Of a DNA stretch of 64,000 nucleotides, positions 40,527 to 49,794 are shown one piece after another; within the stretch, counting starts at the first letter, position 1, and each line of letters starts with the position of its first letter. The position numbers and the translations under genes are program-made. The notes below the pieces were generated by a model that did not search any database, was not told where the DNA came from, and saw nothing but the letters and a program-made list of their open reading frames with translations. The stretch spans positions 186,001-250,000 of the forward strand of contig NZ_CP076544.1 in NCBI RefSeq assembly GCF_018885305.1, read 5' to 3'. The DNA is from Curtobacterium sp. L6-1 (GTDB taxonomy: Bacteria; Actinomycetota; Actinomycetes; Actinomycetales; Microbacteriaceae).

Positions 40527-42572
40527 TCAGCCGAAGCGGCCGAACGCGCTGCCCCACAGGCCGTCGTCGCCGAAGACCGAGCCGGAGCCGTGCCGCGCGC
40601 CGAGGTACGAGCCCACCACGGCGACCCCGAGGTCGTCGTTCTCCGGCGCGGTGACGGTGCCGTCGACCCGGCGGGCCATGCCGTCCACGAAGCGGGCGAG
40701 CCCCGGGTCGTCGCCGAGGCGGAAGAACGTCGTCTTCGCGCCGAGCCGGTGCGCGTTCTCGAGCTCCCGCACGCTCAGCGCGATCGTGACCGGGTCCGGC
40801 GGGTAGCTGAAGTACACCTGCCCGTTCGGTTCGAGGTGCGAGGTCGGTTCGCCGTCGGTGACGATGAGCAGTACCGGCTGCGCGTTCGGGTGCTTCCGGA
40901 AGTGCCGGTTCGCGAGCAGCAGGGCGTGGTGCAGGTTCGTGCCCTTGTCCCACATGGCGTCGAGGCCGACGAGCTGCTCCACGTCCATCACCTCGGCCTC
41001 GCGACCGAAGGCGATGAGCTGCAGGTCGTCGCCGCGGAACCGGGTCGAGATCAGGGTGTGCAGGGCCAGGGCCGTGCGCTTCATCGGGACCCAGCGGTCC
41101 TCCATCGCCATCGAGAACGAGGTGTCGACGAGCAGCGCGACCGCGGCCTGCGTGCGGGCCTCAGTCTCCTGCACCTCGACGTCCTCGATCTGCAGGCGCA
41201 CTCCCGGCCCGGAGCGCGGACCGTCGCCGGCGGTGCGGGTCAGCGCGTTCGTGATCGACCGGGTGACGTCCCACGGCTCGGTGTCGCCGAACTCCCACGG
41301 GCGGGTCGAGCCCGACCGGTCTCCGGCTGCCCCGGCACGGCGTAGGTCGCGTGCACCCTGGCGGCCGGACATCCGCTCGGCGACGTCCTTGAGCAGGCTC
41401 TTGCCGAGCTGCCGCATCGCCTTCGGGGTGAGCCGGAGCTGACCGTCGGTCCCGCGCCGCATCGCCCCGGAGTTGCGCAGTGCCTTCTCGAGCTGCTGCA
41501 GCGTCCGGGCGTCGACGGCGGCCTGGTCGCCGAGCTGCTGCGCGAGGGCGTCGAGGTCGAGGTCGTCCAGCTCGGAGCCCGGGCCGACCTGGGCGAGCTG
41601 GTCGGCCAGGGCGTCGAGGTCGGCGATGTCCTGGAACACGCCGGTCCCGTCGCCCAGGCCGAGGCCCTGCTCGCCGCTCATCCCCTCGGAGCCGCCCCAG
41701 TCCTCGCCGGGCCGGAGCGCGCGGAGGTTGTCGTCCAGCTGGGACAGCGCGCCCATCAGCGCGGGGGAGCCGAACGCCTGCTCGGCCAGGGCGTCGAGTT
41801 CGTCGCGCTGCTCCTGCGTCATCGAGTTGCGCATCCGCTGGGCGGCGGCGGCCCGGGCGGCGAGGTCGTCGAGCAGTTCGTCGACGTTCTGCGGGTTCGA
41901 CGGGAACTGGTCGCCGTGCTGCCGCATGAAGTCGTCGAACTGCTCCTGCGTGTCCTCGCCGCGACGGTGGGCCTCGAGCAGTTCGTTGAGGTCCTGCATC
42001 ATCTGCCCGACGGCGGCCCGGTCCTCGTCGGAGGCGTTCTCGAGCGCCTGCTTCATGCCGGCGAAGCGCTGGTCGAGCATCTCGCGTCCGAGCAGGTCCT
42101 TGATCTGCTCGTACTTCTGCCGGGCGGTCGGGCTCGTCCAGTCGTACCCGGACAGCTCGCCGACCGCCGCGGCGGGCGAGGCGGGCAGGCTGTCCAGCTG
42201 GAGTTCGGCGAGGGCGCGGTCACCGTCGTCCATCGCGGTGTCGCGCGCGAGCTGTCCGCGTTCGGCCAGCACGGCCTCGTCCAGGAGCTGCCTGATCTCC
42301 TGCAGGGTGCCGTCGAGGCCGTGCTTGCTCGTCAGCTCACGGCGCTTCTCGGCGACGAGTCGGGCGAGGTCGTCGAGCCCGCGCTGCGACCGACCACCGC
42401 GGCGCAGGAACTCCCGCATCGCGCGCTCGGGCGAGGTGCCCGCCATGACGTCCTGGCCGATGAGGTCGAGCGCCTCGGCGAGGTCGACGGGTGGGGCGAG
42501 CGGGTCCGGCCCGCCCTCGTACTTGCCGTAGCGGCTGTCCCGGCTCAGCCGACGGTTCGGCCGGCTAGCCAC
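40527..42572 (-). CDS. VWA-domain protein (partner of the upstream AAA ATPase)
   Basis: A 681-residue cytoplasmic protein without signal peptide. Residues 1-440 are charged and helical with several coiled-coil-like stretches (HGLDGTLQEIRQLLDE, GMKQALENASDEDRAAVG, DLDALADQLAQVGPG). Residues about 455-650 are a von Willebrand A domain: ALLVDTSFSMAM has the DxSxS metal site, KGTNLHHALLLA supplies the Thr, and LLIVTDGEPTSH the Asp. Such proteins work with MoxR-type AAA ATPases as metal-insertion or remodelling machines. The gene lies 23 bases after the ATPase gene in one operon. The GTG start is plausible but uncertain. Confidence 0.86.
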   Translation of the reverse strand: MASRPNRRLSRDSRYGKYEGGPDPLAPPVDLAEALDLIGQDVMAGTSPERAMREFLRRGGRSQRGLDDLARLVAEKRRELTSKHGLDGTLQEIRQLLDEAVLAERGQLARDTAMDDGDRALAELQLDSLPASPAAAVGELSGYDWTSPTARQKYEQIKDLLGREMLDQRFAGMKQALENASDEDRAAVGQMMQDLNELLEAHRRGEDTQEQFDDFMRQHGDQFPSNPQNVDELLDDLAARAAAAQRMRNSMTQEQRDELDALAEQAFGSPALMGALSQLDDNLRALRPGEDWGGSEGMSGEQGLGLGDGTGVFQDIADLDALADQLAQVGPGSELDDLDLDALAQQLGDQAAVDARTLQQLEKALRNSGAMRRGTDGQLRLTPKAMRQLGKSLLKDVAERMSGRQGARDLRRAGAAGDRSGSTRPWEFGDTEPWDVTRSITNALTRTAGDGPRSGPGVRLQIEDVEVQETEARTQAAVALLVDTSFSMAMEDRWVPMKRTALALHTLISTRFRGDDLQLIAFGREAEVMDVEQLVGLDAMWDKGTNLHHALLLANRHFRKHPNAQPVLLIVTDGEPTSHLEPNGQVYFSYPPDPVTIALSVRELENAHRLGAKTTFFRLGDDPGLARFVDGMARRVDGTVTAPENDDLGVAVVGSYLGARHGSGSVFGDDGLWGSAFGRFG

Positions 42573-42595
42573 GGGGAGCCTCGTCGTCCCGGAGT

Positions 42596-43984
42596 TCAGA
42601 TGCCATACGCTGCTTCGCCCCCGCCGGACTCCTTGCTGATGCGCCGGGCGAGGAACAGGCCCTCGAGTGCGAGCTCGACCGCACCGGCACGCTCGCCGTC
42701 GGTCGTCGCGCCGACCCGCTCGCAGATCCGGTCGTACAGGTCCGACTCACCGAGCGACGGCAGGCCGGCCAGGAAGTCGCGGGCGCTGACCTGCTCGCCC
42801 GTCGTCACCATCGTGCCGCCCTCGAGCGCCTCGACGAGCACGCCGAGGTCGAGCCCGCGGAACCGGGCGCGGACGGTCTCCGCCGTGGCCGTGCGGAGCA
42901 GGTGCTCGAGCACCTCGTCGGCGCGGTCTTCCTCGCCGGACTCGAACTCGATCTTGCCTCCGAGGACGTCGACGGCGGTCTCGAGGTCGATCGGACGGGC
43001 GACGGCGTCGGGCTCGCCCTGCCGCGCGGCCCGGTGCACGGCGGCTGCCGAGACGGTCTCGGCGCCGGCGATGGAGAACCGGGCGCTGACGCCGCTGCGC
43101 TGGTCGACCGCGCTGGACTCGCGCAGACCGCGGGTGAAGCGGGCGAGGATCTCGACGAGCGCGTCCGGCACCTCGGCCGTCAACTGGGCTTCCTGGCGGA
43201 TCACGGCGATCTCGTCCGCGAGCTCGATCGGGTAGTGCGTGCGGATCTCGGCGCCGAAGCGGTCCTTGAGCGGCGTGATGATCCGGCCGCGGTTCGTGTA
43301 GTCCTCGGGGTTCGCGCTCGCCACGACGAGCACATCGAGCGGCAGGCGCAGCACGTAGCCGCGGATCTGGACGTCCCGCTCCTCCATCACGTTGAGCATC
43401 GCGACCTGGATGCGCTCGGCGAGGTCCGGCAGCTCGTTGATCGCGACAATGCCGCGGTGGCCGCGGGGGATGAGGCCGAAGTGGATGGTCTCCGGGTCGC
43501 CCAGGCTGCGGCCCTCGGCGACCTTCATCGGGTCGACGTCGCCGATGAGGTCCGCCACGGAGGTGTCCGGCGTCGCGAGCTTCTCGACGTACCGCTCGTC
43601 GCGGTGCACCCACGAGATCGGCAGGGCGTCGCCGAGGTCCCCGGCGCGCCGGATGCTCGCGGTGGTGATCGGCTCGAAGGGGTGCTCGCCGAGCTCGGAG
43701 CCGGTGATGACCGGCGTCCACTCGTCCATCAGGCCGTGCATGGTGCGGAGCAGGCGGGTCTTGCCCTGCCCGCGCTCGCCCAGCAGGACGACGTCGTGCC
43801 CGGCGATCAGGGCACGTTCGAGCTGCGGGATCACGGTGGTCTGGAACCCGTGCAGGCCGGGCCAGGGGTCGCGGCCCTCGCGGAGGGCGCTCAACAGGTT
43901 GTCGCGGATCTCGGCGCGGACCGACTTCTGGACGTGCCCAGCAGCGCGGAGCTCGCCGACCGTGTGGATCTCAGGTCGGTTCAC
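42596..43984 (-). CDS. MoxR/Mg-chelatase-like AAA+ ATPase
   Basis: A 462-residue AAA+ protein related to magnesium-chelatase subunit I. Walker A is VVLLGERGQGKTRLLR (about residues 70-85). The metal site is GIVAINELPDLAERIQVAMLNVMEE (Walker B with Asn-Glu), followed by VVASANPEDYTNRGRIITPLKDRFG (sensor 1 and arginine-finger region). A helical lid and a C-terminal domain of about 150 residues complete it. I chose the GTG at 43982-43984, 7 bases after TACCGT. With the downstream VWA protein it forms an ATPase/VWA pair that probably remodels or loads metal into an unidentified client. Confidence 0.88.
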   Translation of the reverse strand: MNRPEIHTVGELRAAGHVQKSVRAEIRDNLLSALREGRDPWPGLHGFQTTVIPQLERALIAGHDVVLLGERGQGKTRLLRTMHGLMDEWTPVITGSELGEHPFEPITTASIRRAGDLGDALPISWVHRDERYVEKLATPDTSVADLIGDVDPMKVAEGRSLGDPETIHFGLIPRGHRGIVAINELPDLAERIQVAMLNVMEERDVQIRGYVLRLPLDVLVVASANPEDYTNRGRIITPLKDRFGAEIRTHYPIELADEIAVIRQEAQLTAEVPDALVEILARFTRGLRESSAVDQRSGVSARFSIAGAETVSAAAVHRAARQGEPDAVARPIDLETAVDVLGGKIEFESGEEDRADEVLEHLLRTATAETVRARFRGLDLGVLVEALEGGTMVTTGEQVSARDFLAGLPSLGESDLYDRICERVGATTDGERAGAVELALEGLFLARRISKESGGGEAAYGI

Positions 43985-43991
43985 GGGCGCC

Positions 43992-43997
43992 ACGGTA
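43992..43997 (-). promoter_or_regulatory. -10 box, leaderless promoter of the ATPase-VWA operon
   Basis: TACCGT on the minus strand, 7 bases before the GTG at 43984. Confidence 0.55.
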
Positions 43998-44020
43998 CGC
44001 CCGCCCACCGACGGCGGCAA

Positions 44021-44064
44021 CGGACGGGAGGCGCGAGGCGGCGCCGCCCCGCGCCTCCCGTCCG
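44021..44064. terminator. 15-bp perfect hairpin (repeat-family copy)
   Basis: Arms CGGACGGGAGGCGCG and CGCGCCTCCCGTCCG with a 14-base loop that can pair further (GGCGGCGCCGCC). It lies 114 bases past the MetE-like gene on the minus strand and just upstream of the ATPase promoter. The DNA between it and 44178 is rich in GAGACGCC-type repeats and holds no gene. Confidence 0.6.
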
Positions 44065-44177
44065 ACACGGCCGCGCCGAGACGCCCCCGTCTCCTGTCGA
44101 CGCAGCGTCAGCGCCGAGACGCCGCCGGATGTGGCGGCGCTTCCACAGGTCGGAGGCGTCTCGGGCAGACGCCCCCG

Positions 44178-45377
44178 TCAGCCGAACAAACGGCGGGACG
44201 CGATCTCGGCGCCCTCGGTGAGCGCGCGGAGCTTCGCCCACGCCACGTCGGACGCGACGAACTCGTAGCTCGCGAAGGTCGCCAGGCCGCAGTCGGTGCC
44301 GGCGACGATGCGGGTGGGGTCGCCCACGGCCTCGGCGGCCTCGACGATGCGGTTCGCGACGAGCTGCGGGTGCTCGAGGTAGTTCGTCGTCACGTCGATC
44401 ACGCCGGGCACGAGGACGGCGTCGTCGGGCAGCGGCAGGTCGCGGAACGCCGGGAACTCGTGGGCGTGCCGGGGGTTGCCGAACGGGATGCTGAACGAGC
44501 CGACCTCGGCGCGGTACAGGTGGGGCAGGAGGACGTCGACCGGGACGTCGTCCTGGTGCGGGCCCTGCCAGTTGCCGTAGCAGACGTGCAGTCGCGTCTG
44601 CTCCTTCGGGATGTTCCGGAGGGCGTGGTTGAGCGCGTCGACGTGCAGGTCGACGGCGGCGAGGAACTCGTCGAGCGGGGCGTCGCCGAAGTGGATCACC
44701 CGCTCCATCGCCAGGTCGGGGGCGTCGAGCTGCAGGACGTGCCCGCGGGCGACGATCTCCTCGTACTCGACACGGAGCTGCTCGGCGAGGGCGAAGACGT
44801 ACTCGCGGTGGTCGGCGTAGTGCGGGTTGTGCTCGTCGAGGAGCAGCGTCGTGGCGACGATCCCGGGCGTCGCCGCCGAGATGAACGTTCCGGCGGGGGT
44901 GCGCCCGGCGGCGGCGTTCCGGGCGAGTTCGCGCTCGAAGCCGTCGAGGTCCTCGCGGATGCCGGCGCGTTCCTCGTCGTACTGCAGCAGGCCCTGGGCG
45001 ACCGGGGTGTCCCAGACGCGGGCGACCTCGGCGCTCTCGTCGATCTGACGGGCCTGGAACGCGGCGTACTCGGGGAACTTCAGCGAGTCGAGGGTCGGCT
45101 TGCGGTGACCGGAGCCCCCGAATCCGGACAGGCGCTCGCGGATGTAGGTCGAGAACCCGACGCGGGGGACCTCGCCGTCGTTCACCACGTCGAGGCCGGC
45201 GTCGAGCTGCGCGTCGACGGTGCGCGCCAGCACGGCGGCGACCTCGTCACGGAGGGCCTGCTCGTCGAAGGGCTTCCCCTGGTCGCGCGCGACCAGGAGC
45301 GCGGTGAGCTCCGGCGTCCGGGGGAGCGACCCGGTGTGGGTCGTGAGGATGCGGTCGGTCGAGTTCTGCAGCGGCAC
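44178..45377 (-). CDS. Cobalamin-independent methionine synthase-like protein (MetE C-terminal domain family)
   Basis: A 399-residue TIM-barrel protein resembling the C-terminal half of MetE. It starts RILTTHTGSLPRTPELTALL and has VNDGEVPRVGFSTYIRERL near the predicted folate and substrate side. The zinc ligands expected in the family are visible as HVCYGNW (His, Cys) and AGTDCGLATF (Cys), with VLQLDAPDLAMER between. Stand-alone members are thought to transfer methyl groups to thiols from various donors, but many have no known reaction. The GTG start lies 6 bases after TACCGT. Confidence 0.86.
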   Translation of the reverse strand: MPLQNSTDRILTTHTGSLPRTPELTALLVARDQGKPFDEQALRDEVAAVLARTVDAQLDAGLDVVNDGEVPRVGFSTYIRERLSGFGGSGHRKPTLDSLKFPEYAAFQARQIDESAEVARVWDTPVAQGLLQYDEERAGIREDLDGFERELARNAAAGRTPAGTFISAATPGIVATTLLLDEHNPHYADHREYVFALAEQLRVEYEEIVARGHVLQLDAPDLAMERVIHFGDAPLDEFLAAVDLHVDALNHALRNIPKEQTRLHVCYGNWQGPHQDDVPVDVLLPHLYRAEVGSFSIPFGNPRHAHEFPAFRDLPLPDDAVLVPGVIDVTTNYLEHPQLVANRIVEAAEAVGDPTRIVAGTDCGLATFASYEFVASDVAWAKLRALTEGAEIASRRLFG

Positions 45378-45776
45378 GCGCCCACGGTACTGACCGGAGG
45401 CGCGGCACGGCGGAGCGTTACGGCATCGGTCCTCGGGTGGTCGGGTCGGCGGGTGGCCGGGTCGGCGAGGTGAGCGGGTCGGCGGGTGGCCGGGGCGGCA
45501 CAAGTTGTGAGGATCCCTAGTTATCCGGGAGGATGGACGCACGGCGGCGGAGCCGGATCGACATAGGGGGATTCGGCTCCGCTCCGTCCGTCCTGAATGT
45601 CGTGCCGTCGGTCCTGGCGTCGTTCCGCCGCTCCTGGGCGTCGCTCCGTCGTGGGCACCGGTCGTCACAGGCCGCGGAACGCGACTCCTCGCGACCGGGA
45701 ACCGGACCGGCGACGCGGGCGTACGTTCCACTCTTGCGGCTGGCGGAGGGCGCTTGCCGCGGGAAGGGGACTGCGC
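45378..45776. other. 399-base gene-free region upstream of the MFS carrier
   Basis: The first 130 bases hold the divergent MetE-like promoter and a G-rich repeat: a 17-base GGTCGGCGGGTGGCCGG segment occurs near 45444 and again about 34 bases further on. A 9-bp inverted repeat (GCGGAGCCG at 45547-45555, CGGCTCCGC at 45574-45582) follows. TACGTT near 45722 could be a -10 for the carrier. Short reading frames here lack coding character. A regulatory leader is likely, but I cannot define it. Confidence 0.5.
45384..45389 (-). promoter_or_regulatory. -10 box, leaderless promoter of the MetE-like gene
   Basis: TACCGT on the minus strand, 6 bases before the GTG at 45377. Confidence 0.55.
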
Positions 45777-47306
45777 ATGACGAGCGCCAGCGGAACGAAG
45801 GACGGGACGGTCAGGAGCCTCGTCCCGGCGAGGATGGACCGCCTGCCGTGGACGAAGTTCCACTGGAGCGTGGTGGTCGGTCTCGGGGTGTCGTGGATCC
45901 TCGACGGACTCGAGATCCAGATCGTCTCGAACGCCGGCTTCAAGGCCGACCTCGGACTGTCGAACCAGGAGGTCGCCAGCCTCGGCAGCGTCTACCTGAT
46001 CGGACAGGTGGTCGGTGCGCTGGTGTTCGGCCGCATGTCCGACCGACTCGGCCGACGCAAGCTGTTCATCCTGACGCTCGCCATCTACCTGATCGGTTCC
46101 GGCATCGCCGGCCTCGCCCAGGACTGGTGGTTCCTGGCGGTCTTCCGCTTCGTCGCGGGCCTCGGCATCGGCGGTGAGTACGCGGCGATCAACTCCGCGA
46201 TCGACGAGTTGATCCCGTCGAAGTACCGCGGACACGTCGACATCGCGATCAACGGCACCTACTGGGGCGGCGCGGCGCTCGGCGCGGCCGCGAACATCTA
46301 CCTGCTCGACACCGCGTACTTCGCGGAGAACGTCGGCTGGCGGATCGGCTTCTTCCTCGGCCCGGTGCTCGGCATCGCGATCATCTTCCTGCGCCGGCAC
46401 ATCCCGGAGAGTCCGCGGTGGCTGATGACGCACGGCAAGGAGCAGGAGGCCGACGAGACCGTCGCACGGATCGAGGCCGAGGTCGAGCGTGAGTCCGGCC
46501 GGAAGCTCGAACCGGTCCCCGACTCGAAGGCGTTGACCGTGACGCCGATGGACCGCGTCGGCTTCCTCACGATCGCCCGGGTGCTCCTCAAGCAGTACCC
46601 GACGCGCACCCTCGTCGGGGCGACGATGATGATCACGCAGGCGTTCCTGTACAACGCGATCTTCTTCACGTACGCGCTGGTGCTCACGAGCTTCTTCGGG
46701 CTGAAGACCTCGGAGACGAGCGTGTACTTCTTCCCGTTCGCGATCGGCAACCTGCTCGGGCCGATCATCCTCGGCCGGTTCTTCGACACGTGGGGTCGTC
46801 GGCAGATGATCTTCCTGACCTACCTGGTGTCCGGCTTGGTGCTCGCGACGTCGGCGTTCCTGTTCCGGGCGGACGCGATCAGCGCGACGGTCCAGGTCGT
46901 GTTCTGGTGCGTCTCGTTCTTCTTCGCGTCGGCCGGTGCGTCCAGCGCCTACCTGACCGTGAGCGAGATCTTCCCGCTCGAACTCCGCTCGCAGGCGATC
47001 TCGTACTTCTTCGCCCTGGCCCAGGTCTTCGGTGCGCTCGCCCCGACGATCTACGGCGCGTTCATCGGCGAGGGGGCCTCCCGCGAACCGCTCTTCTGGG
47101 GGTACCTGCTCGGATCGGCGGTGATGATCATCGGCGGGGTCGTGGCGCTCGTCTTCGGGGTCGACGCCGCACGGAAGGGGCTCGAGGACATCACGCAGCC
47201 CCTGTCCGTGCTGACGGCGAGGGACGGGAAGGGTCCGGGTTCGGGTTCGGGTTCCGGATCCTCCTCCGGCGCAGGGTCGAGCACGGGATCCAGGCGAAAC
47301 ACCTGA
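45777..47306 (+). CDS. MFS transporter, metabolite:H+ symporter type
   Basis: A 509-residue 12-TM major facilitator protein. TM1 contains WILDGLEIQIVSNAG, and motif A is GRMSDRLGRRKLF between TM2 and TM3. TM4-5 carry GLGIGGEYAAINSAIDEL and GHVDIAINGTYWGGAALGA, and the second half repeats the motif-A-like GRFFDTWGRRQMI. ESPRWLM and the late FPLELRSQAISYFFALAQVFG are typical of the sugar/aromatic-acid carrier group. The last 30 residues are a Gly/Ser tail. An AAGGGGA ribosome-binding site precedes the ATG. A strong hairpin follows, then a GntR regulator that may control it. Substrate unknown. Confidence 0.88.
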   Translation: MTSASGTKDGTVRSLVPARMDRLPWTKFHWSVVVGLGVSWILDGLEIQIVSNAGFKADLGLSNQEVASLGSVYLIGQVVGALVFGRMSDRLGRRKLFILTLAIYLIGSGIAGLAQDWWFLAVFRFVAGLGIGGEYAAINSAIDELIPSKYRGHVDIAINGTYWGGAALGAAANIYLLDTAYFAENVGWRIGFFLGPVLGIAIIFLRRHIPESPRWLMTHGKEQEADETVARIEAEVERESGRKLEPVPDSKALTVTPMDRVGFLTIARVLLKQYPTRTLVGATMMITQAFLYNAIFFTYALVLTSFFGLKTSETSVYFFPFAIGNLLGPIILGRFFDTWGRRQMIFLTYLVSGLVLATSAFLFRADAISATVQVVFWCVSFFFASAGASSAYLTVSEIFPLELRSQAISYFFALAQVFGALAPTIYGAFIGEGASREPLFWGYLLGSAVMIIGGVVALVFGVDAARKGLEDITQPLSVLTARDGKGPGSGSGSGSSSGAGSSTGSRRNT

Positions 47307-47346
47307 TGCAACATGTTTAGCGGTCGACGCCACGTCCTGTGACGCT

Positions 47347-47382
47347 CGTGACCACGGCCCGTCCTGGAGGGCCGTGGTCACG
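47347..47382 (+). terminator. 14-bp perfect hairpin after the MFS carrier
   Basis: CGTGACCACGGCCC pairs with GGGCCGTGGTCACG around an 8-base loop, 41 bases past the stop. No T-run, but position and stability suggest a terminator. Confidence 0.7.
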
Positions 47383-47441
47383 AGGGGAACAGATGCCGCA
47401 CACGAGAACACCGATCGGGCAGGACGCTGCCCTGCACACCG

Positions 47442-47463
47442 GGTTGTCCATCCCGGTTGTCCA
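47442..47463. promoter_or_regulatory. Direct repeat GGTTGTCCA x2 upstream of the GntR gene
   Basis: Two identical 9-mers with a 13-base period (47442-47450 and 47455-47463), about 55 bases before the GntR start. A regulator-binding site is possible, but GntR proteins usually bind palindromes. Confidence 0.3.
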
Positions 47464-47516
47464 CCGCCTCGCACCGAGGGCACCCGGCGGGCATCGCCGT
47501 GCATGAGGGTGGCGGG

Positions 47517-48203
47517 ATGACCGGACTCCTCCGCGCGGAGCGCGACCTCGCTCAGCCCAGCGACCCGCTCGCCGTCCCACGCAACCTGCTGCGCGACGCC
47601 GTGTTCGCGCGCATGCTGCGGAGCATCCTGCGCGGGGACTACCGCCGCGGGCAACGCCTCCGGCTCGACGCCCTGGCCGACGACATGCAGGTCTCGCGGA
47701 CGCCGGTGCGCGAAGCCCTCGTCCCACTCGAGGCCATGCGGCTGGTCATCGTGCAGCGCTACGTCGGCGTGGTGATCGCGCCCTGGACCGTCGGCCAGAT
47801 GGTCGAGCGCGTGCGGATCGCGCAGGCGATGCTCCTCGACCCACCGGCCAGCTGTGCGCCCACCGATGAGCCCTTCGACGCGCTCGCCCTGCGTGACTGC
47901 CTGTCCGAGGCGGGGGCGTTCGTGGAACTCGCGGTGTGGGTGCTCCGACGGTCCGGGGCGCCGGTGAGTGCCGACTGGTTGCGGTCGCAGCAGCCGGTGC
48001 TCGACGTCTTCCACACCGACGACATCGCCCGCGCGAACGGCATCGACGTCGCGGCTGACTGGTCGAGCCGGATGCACCTGGTGAAGGCCGCTCGCGCCGC
48101 GGCACTCGTCGACGACGTCGGCCAGTGCGCGGCGAGGCTGACAGAGCTCTCCGAACTGCTCATCGGCTTGCCCGAGCGGTTCCGCGCCACCGAGACCGTG
48201 TGA
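47517..48203 (+). CDS. GntR family transcriptional regulator
   Basis: A 228-residue regulator. The N-terminal winged helix is at about residues 22-90: AVFARMLRSILRGDYRRGQRL, then LDALADDMQVSRTPVREALV, the GntR recognition helix with the hallmark SRTPVREAL. The remaining 130 residues are helical and could be an FCD-like ligand domain, but the usual Asp/His/His metal residues are not evident. It lies between the MFS carrier and the LCP gene on the same strand, separated from both by non-coding DNA. Control of the MFS carrier is a guess from position. The ATG has a weak G-rich ribosome-binding site. Confidence 0.85.
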   Translation: MTGLLRAERDLAQPSDPLAVPRNLLRDAVFARMLRSILRGDYRRGQRLRLDALADDMQVSRTPVREALVPLEAMRLVIVQRYVGVVIAPWTVGQMVERVRIAQAMLLDPPASCAPTDEPFDALALRDCLSEAGAFVELAVWVLRRSGAPVSADWLRSQQPVLDVFHTDDIARANGIDVAADWSSRMHLVKAARAAALVDDVGQCAARLTELSELLIGLPERFRATETV

Positions 48204-48417
48204 CCCGTCCCGCGGCGGACGGCTTCCTGCGAGGACGGTCACGCCTGGTCCACCGGATCGTCAGGAGGCCCTGTGCCAGCCTGTTCCGGTTGCCGTCCCC
48301 GCCGAAGGGTCCGGTCGCTCCGTCTGCTCGGCGGGTGTGTCGACCGATCAGCGCCCGGGGAACCACCGTCGCGGCAGGGAGCGTCGGTGTCCGTGTCCGC
48401 CGACGACAGGAGTGCCG

Positions 48418-49794
48418 ATGTCCGACGTCCGCGATCGGTCCCACCGCCTCAACCGGGCGCGGGGGATCGCCCGACACGGACGGCTCCGGCGCCCCCGGCC
48501 GCTCGGTGCGGCGGCCCGCCTGCTGTCAGGGGTCGTGGCCGTCGCGCTGGTCAGCTCCGCCTCCGTCGCCGCCATCGCCACGAAGCAGGTGTCGGACGAC
48601 CTCGGATCAGGCGTCGTGATCCAGGGGCAGCCCACCGCCCCGGCGCACCGGAGCGCGCTGCGGTCGTACCAGGGTGGCTTCACCGTCCTGGTCGTGGGCA
48701 CCGACAACGACCCGGACCAGGGCACCTCCTACGGCGAACGCGACGCCACCCTGAACGACGTCAACATCCTGGTGCACGTGTCCGCCGACCACACGAACGC
48801 CACCGCCGTCAGCATCCCGCGCGACCTGGTGGCGCCGATCCCTGCGTGCGAGAAGCCCGACGGGACGGGCACGGTCCCGTCGCCCGGGCAGCAGCCGATC
48901 AACACGGCCTGGGGTGCGGGCGGGCTGAACTGCGTCGTCCAGACCGTGCAGGGCCTGACGGGCGTCGACGTGCAGTACTCGGCGGCCGTGTCCTTCAACG
49001 GCGTCATCGAGATGTCGAACGCGGTCGGCGGCGTGCCCGTGTGCGTGGCGCAGCCGATCACCGACCCGTACACCGGACTCGACCTGCCGGCGGGTACGAC
49101 CACACTGCAGGGTGCCGATGCCCTGGCGTTCCTCCGCTCCCGGCACGGCGTCGGCGACGGGTCCGACCTCGGACGGATCTCGAGCCAACAGGCCTTCCTG
49201 TCCTCGCTGCTGCGCACGGTGAGGTCGGACCGGACGCTGACCGCGCCGCCGACGCTGTACAAGCTCGCCCGCGCCGCAGCCTCGAACATGTCGCTCTCCC
49301 AGAGCCTCGGCGACGTCGGCACGATGGTGCAGATGGGCCGCGCCCTGCAGGACCTGCCCCTCGACCACGTGAACTTCGTGCAGTACCCCGGGGCTACGGG
49401 TGGCACCGGAATCTACGCCGGCAAGGTGCAGCCCGACGCGGCCATCGCCACCCGGCTCTTCGCGGCGATCCGGGCCGACCGGCCGTTCTCCCTCGGCGCG
49501 GACAGCACCGGTATCGGGTCCGAGGCCGACCCGGAGGCCGCCACGGGCCCGGACCAAACGGCCGCGCCCGCGGCCGGACCGTCGACGGCGACCCCGGCAC
49601 CCGACGGCCCCACCGCGCCGGACGCCCCGGCGCCGTCGGGCACACCGGGATCGACGAGTGCATCGGGTTCGTCGAGTGGATCGGGTTCGTCGAGCGCACC
49701 GGGGTCGACGAGCACGCCGGCGCCCGAGACGATCGACGGACTGCAGGGGCAGTCGGCCGACGAGCGGACCTGCACCAGGGCGTTCGGCTCGTGA
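48418..49794 (+). CDS. LytR-CpsA-Psr (LCP) family cell-wall glycopolymer ligase
   Basis: A 458-residue type II membrane protein that attaches wall teichoic acid, arabinogalactan or other glycopolymers to peptidoglycan. A basic N-terminus of about 37 residues precedes one helix (LLSGVVAVALVSSASVAAIA). The LCP domain spans residues 80-370: TVLVVGTDNDP, LNDVNILVHVSADHTNATAVSIPRDL (catalytic Asp and Arg residues) and DALAFLRSRHGVGDGSDLGRI. The last 75 residues are a Pro/Ser/Thr/Gly-rich wall-spanning tail. An AGGAG ribosome-binding site lies 6 bases before the ATG. It is alone in its transcription unit. Confidence 0.92.
   Translation: MSDVRDRSHRLNRARGIARHGRLRRPRPLGAAARLLSGVVAVALVSSASVAAIATKQVSDDLGSGVVIQGQPTAPAHRSALRSYQGGFTVLVVGTDNDPDQGTSYGERDATLNDVNILVHVSADHTNATAVSIPRDLVAPIPACEKPDGTGTVPSPGQQPINTAWGAGGLNCVVQTVQGLTGVDVQYSAAVSFNGVIEMSNAVGGVPVCVAQPITDPYTGLDLPAGTTTLQGADALAFLRSRHGVGDGSDLGRISSQQAFLSSLLRTVRSDRTLTAPPTLYKLARAAASNMSLSQSLGDVGTMVQMGRALQDLPLDHVNFVQYPGATGGTGIYAGKVQPDAAIATRLFAAIRADRPFSLGADSTGIGSEADPEAATGPDQTAAPAAGPSTATPAPDGPTAPDAPAPSGTPGSTSASGSSSGSGSSSAPGSTSTPAPETIDGLQGQSADERTCTRAFGS

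Noticed and set aside
45533..46177. A 214-codon plus-strand frame starting before the MFS carrier.
   Set aside because: It overlaps the carrier in another frame; the first 80 codons have no motif and there is no conserved start context.
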